In this document: positions 62,581-64,000 of the stretch, in pieces
How positions within the stretch are numbered: position 1 is the first letter of the stretch
Layout of the letters: every line of letters starts with the position of its first letter
Assembly (NCBI RefSeq): GCF_947503855.1
Contig: NZ_CANNFF010000001.1
Span: forward strand, 186,001 to 250,000
Length of the DNA: 64,000 bases
Origin: an uncultured Polaribacter sp.
GTDB taxonomy: Bacteria > Bacteroidota > Bacteroidia > Flavobacteriales > Flavobacteriaceae
Direction: 5' to 3'
Position numbers and translations under genes: made by a program
The notes under the pieces: generated by a model
The model's database searches: none
What the model saw: only the letters and a program-made list of their open reading frames with translations
Told to the model about the DNA's origin: nothing

Positions 62581-64000
62581 ATGACCAAGTTTACAACAAC
62601 TCTTTTCTTAACTTTATGTTCTTGTTTTATTTTTAGTCAAAACCTACAACACAACAATTCCGTTAGAAAGATTAATCCTAACTGGAAATCAATGGCAGAA
62701 AACTATCAAGTTCCAGAATGGTTTCAAAATGGTAAAATTGGAGTTTGGATGCATTGGGGAATTCCATCATCTATTGATGAAAATAGAGCTGATGATGGTT
62801 CTCATTATGGAAGAAGAATGTATGGGGATATAGATTATGATGCAAGAAACGAACCTGATAGAAAAAGAACTGTAGAACTAACAAGATGGCATACAGAAAG
62901 ATATGGAAAACCATCTGAATTCGGTTATGAAAAATTTATATCAAATTTTAAGGCAGAAAATTTTAATGCTAGTAAAATTGTGAAATTCGTAAAAGAATGT
63001 GGTGCTCGTTTTATTATGCCTGTAGCAACTCATCATGACAATTTTGATATGTATGATTCATTTTTCCCTTATAACGCTGTTAATATGGGACCGAAAAAAG
63101 ACATTCTTAGAGAATGGAAAGATGCTGCACAAGAACATAATTTAAAATTTGGGGTATCTACACATTTATATTGGTCTCCTCGCTTTTTTAGAACCGCTAG
63201 AAAATTTCAAAAAGAAGGAACTCCAGAATGGGAATTCTTTAATATGGATTACGACACAAAAGAATTTGCCAGTCAAGATAGTTGGAACGAACATTGGTAC
63301 AAACGTTCTTGGGATTTAATTGAAAAATACGATCCAGATATGTTTAATAATGATTCTCCTTATCCATCTATAAAAACAGGAAAAGGATTAGGAGTTAAAT
63401 TATTTTCTGATTACTTAAATAGAGATTTAAAAGAGAATAAAGGAAAACAAACCACTGTTTTATCTTTTAAAAATCCGAAGGAAAATAAAGCCGCATTTAC
63501 CTACAATTTAGAAAGAGGAATGTTTGGCGAACAGCAAACACACCCATGGATTTGGGCTACAGATTTATCTGGAAGTTGGTTCTACAGAAAAAAGTCTTTC
63601 ACAAAAATGTCATTAGATGTTTTAATTGGTAATGCTATTGATGCTATCAGTAAAAATGGTGTAGTAATGATTAACATTGCTTTAAAAGGTGATGGAACGA
63701 TACCTGATAATCAAATAAAAATGTTATCTGATTTTGGAAAATTTATAAAAATCAATCAAGAAGGAATCTATAACACCAGACCTTGGAAGGTTTATGGCGA
63801 AGGTCCTTTAAAAATAATTACAAAAAGAGCTGGTGAAAATCTAAAAAAATTCTCTGTAAAAGACATTCGAATTACAACAAAAAAAGGAAACCTGTTTGCT
63901 TTTGTTTTAGGAGTTCCAATAGAAAATATTTTAATTAAAACACTCAACAAAGGCGGTATTTTACAAAAAAAAATAAAAGAAATAAAAATGCTAGGAAGTA
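62581..64000 (+). CDS. GH29-like alpha-L-fucosidase (partial, cut by window end)
   Basis: An open frame of 473 codons with no stop before the window edge. The signal peptide ends in FIFSQ (about 20). The barrel has WFQNGKIGVWMHWGIPSSID, CGARFIMPVATHHDNFDMYD and FGVSTHLYWSPRFF. The position of the nucleophile reads YDPDMFNNDSPYP instead of the usual WFDG/WFD form, so this is a divergent branch and its exact linkage specificity may differ. It is divergent from the receptor gene. Confidence 0.82.
   Translation, partial: MTKFTTTLFLTLCSCFIFSQNLQHNNSVRKINPNWKSMAENYQVPEWFQNGKIGVWMHWGIPSSIDENRADDGSHYGRRMYGDIDYDARNEPDRKRTVELTRWHTERYGKPSEFGYEKFISNFKAENFNASKIVKFVKECGARFIMPVATHHDNFDMYDSFFPYNAVNMGPKKDILREWKDAAQEHNLKFGVSTHLYWSPRFFRTARKFQKEGTPEWEFFNMDYDTKEFASQDSWNEHWYKRSWDLIEKYDPDMFNNDSPYPSIKTGKGLGVKLFSDYLNRDLKENKGKQTTVLSFKNPKENKAAFTYNLERGMFGEQQTHPWIWATDLSGSWFYRKKSFTKMSLDVLIGNAIDAISKNGVVMINIALKGDGTIPDNQIKMLSDFGKFIKINQEGIYNTRPWKVYGEGPLKIITKRAGENLKKFSVKDIRITTKKGNLFAFVLGVPIENILIKTLNKGGILQKKIKEIKMLGS

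Overview
The window is AT-rich DNA from a marine Flavobacteriaceae bacterium, most like Polaribacter or a close relative. The evidence is gldH (gliding motility), a PorZ-type propeller protein of the type IX secretion system, Bacteroidetes promoters of the form TTG-N19-TAnnTTTG, weak ribosome binding sites, and a cluster of sulfatases and fucosidases typical of algal polysaccharide degraders.

1-42843 is mostly chromosomal core. It starts with the 3' end of nadA and nadB (NAD synthesis). A redox group on the minus strand follows (thioredoxin, a c-type cytochrome/Tll0287-like protein, a Crp/Fnr regulator and a newly read 44-residue membrane protein), then an RND efflux operon (adaptor, pump, TolC). 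Next come a FemAB-like protein, TesB and SdpI; a surface-modification pair (acyltransferase 3 and an EptA-like transferase); a TonB-dependent receptor with recO and porZ; lipid and membrane genes; trpS; and the minus-strand block mltD-like, exoIII, acyl-CoA ligase, PBP1A, gldH, ricT. After these are trhO, asd, a PaaE-like reductase, LysE, an M1 peptidase, and a metallo-beta-lactamase-fold gene paired with a subtilisin-like protease.

About 43200-48300 is a compact integrative element: tyrosine recombinase, a charged coiled-coil protein, an excisionase-like HTH protein, a DUF3987 P-loop protein, a repeat-rich non-coding region and a small minus-strand orphan gene. No relaxase or conjugation gene is present. 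The repeat region holds two imperfect direct repeats of about 113 bp carrying TTACCA hexamers spaced 9-11 bp apart, which look like protein-binding iterons. A 12-bp perfect tandem repeat precedes the integrase.

48800-64000 is a polysaccharide utilisation locus for a sulfated, fucose-containing glycan. A five-gene minus-strand operon encodes a GH29 alpha-L-fucosidase, a GHL15-like glycoside hydrolase and three S1 sulfatases. A divergent lipoprotein, a large TonB-dependent receptor and a second, divergently transcribed GH29-like enzyme cut by the window end complete it. No SusD is seen in the window. A decayed transposase with six in-frame stops lies between the lipoprotein and the receptor, and a near-perfect palindrome lies between the receptor and the second fucosidase. 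A 52-residue zinc-ribbon gene at 48809-48967 sits at the junction between the element and this locus.
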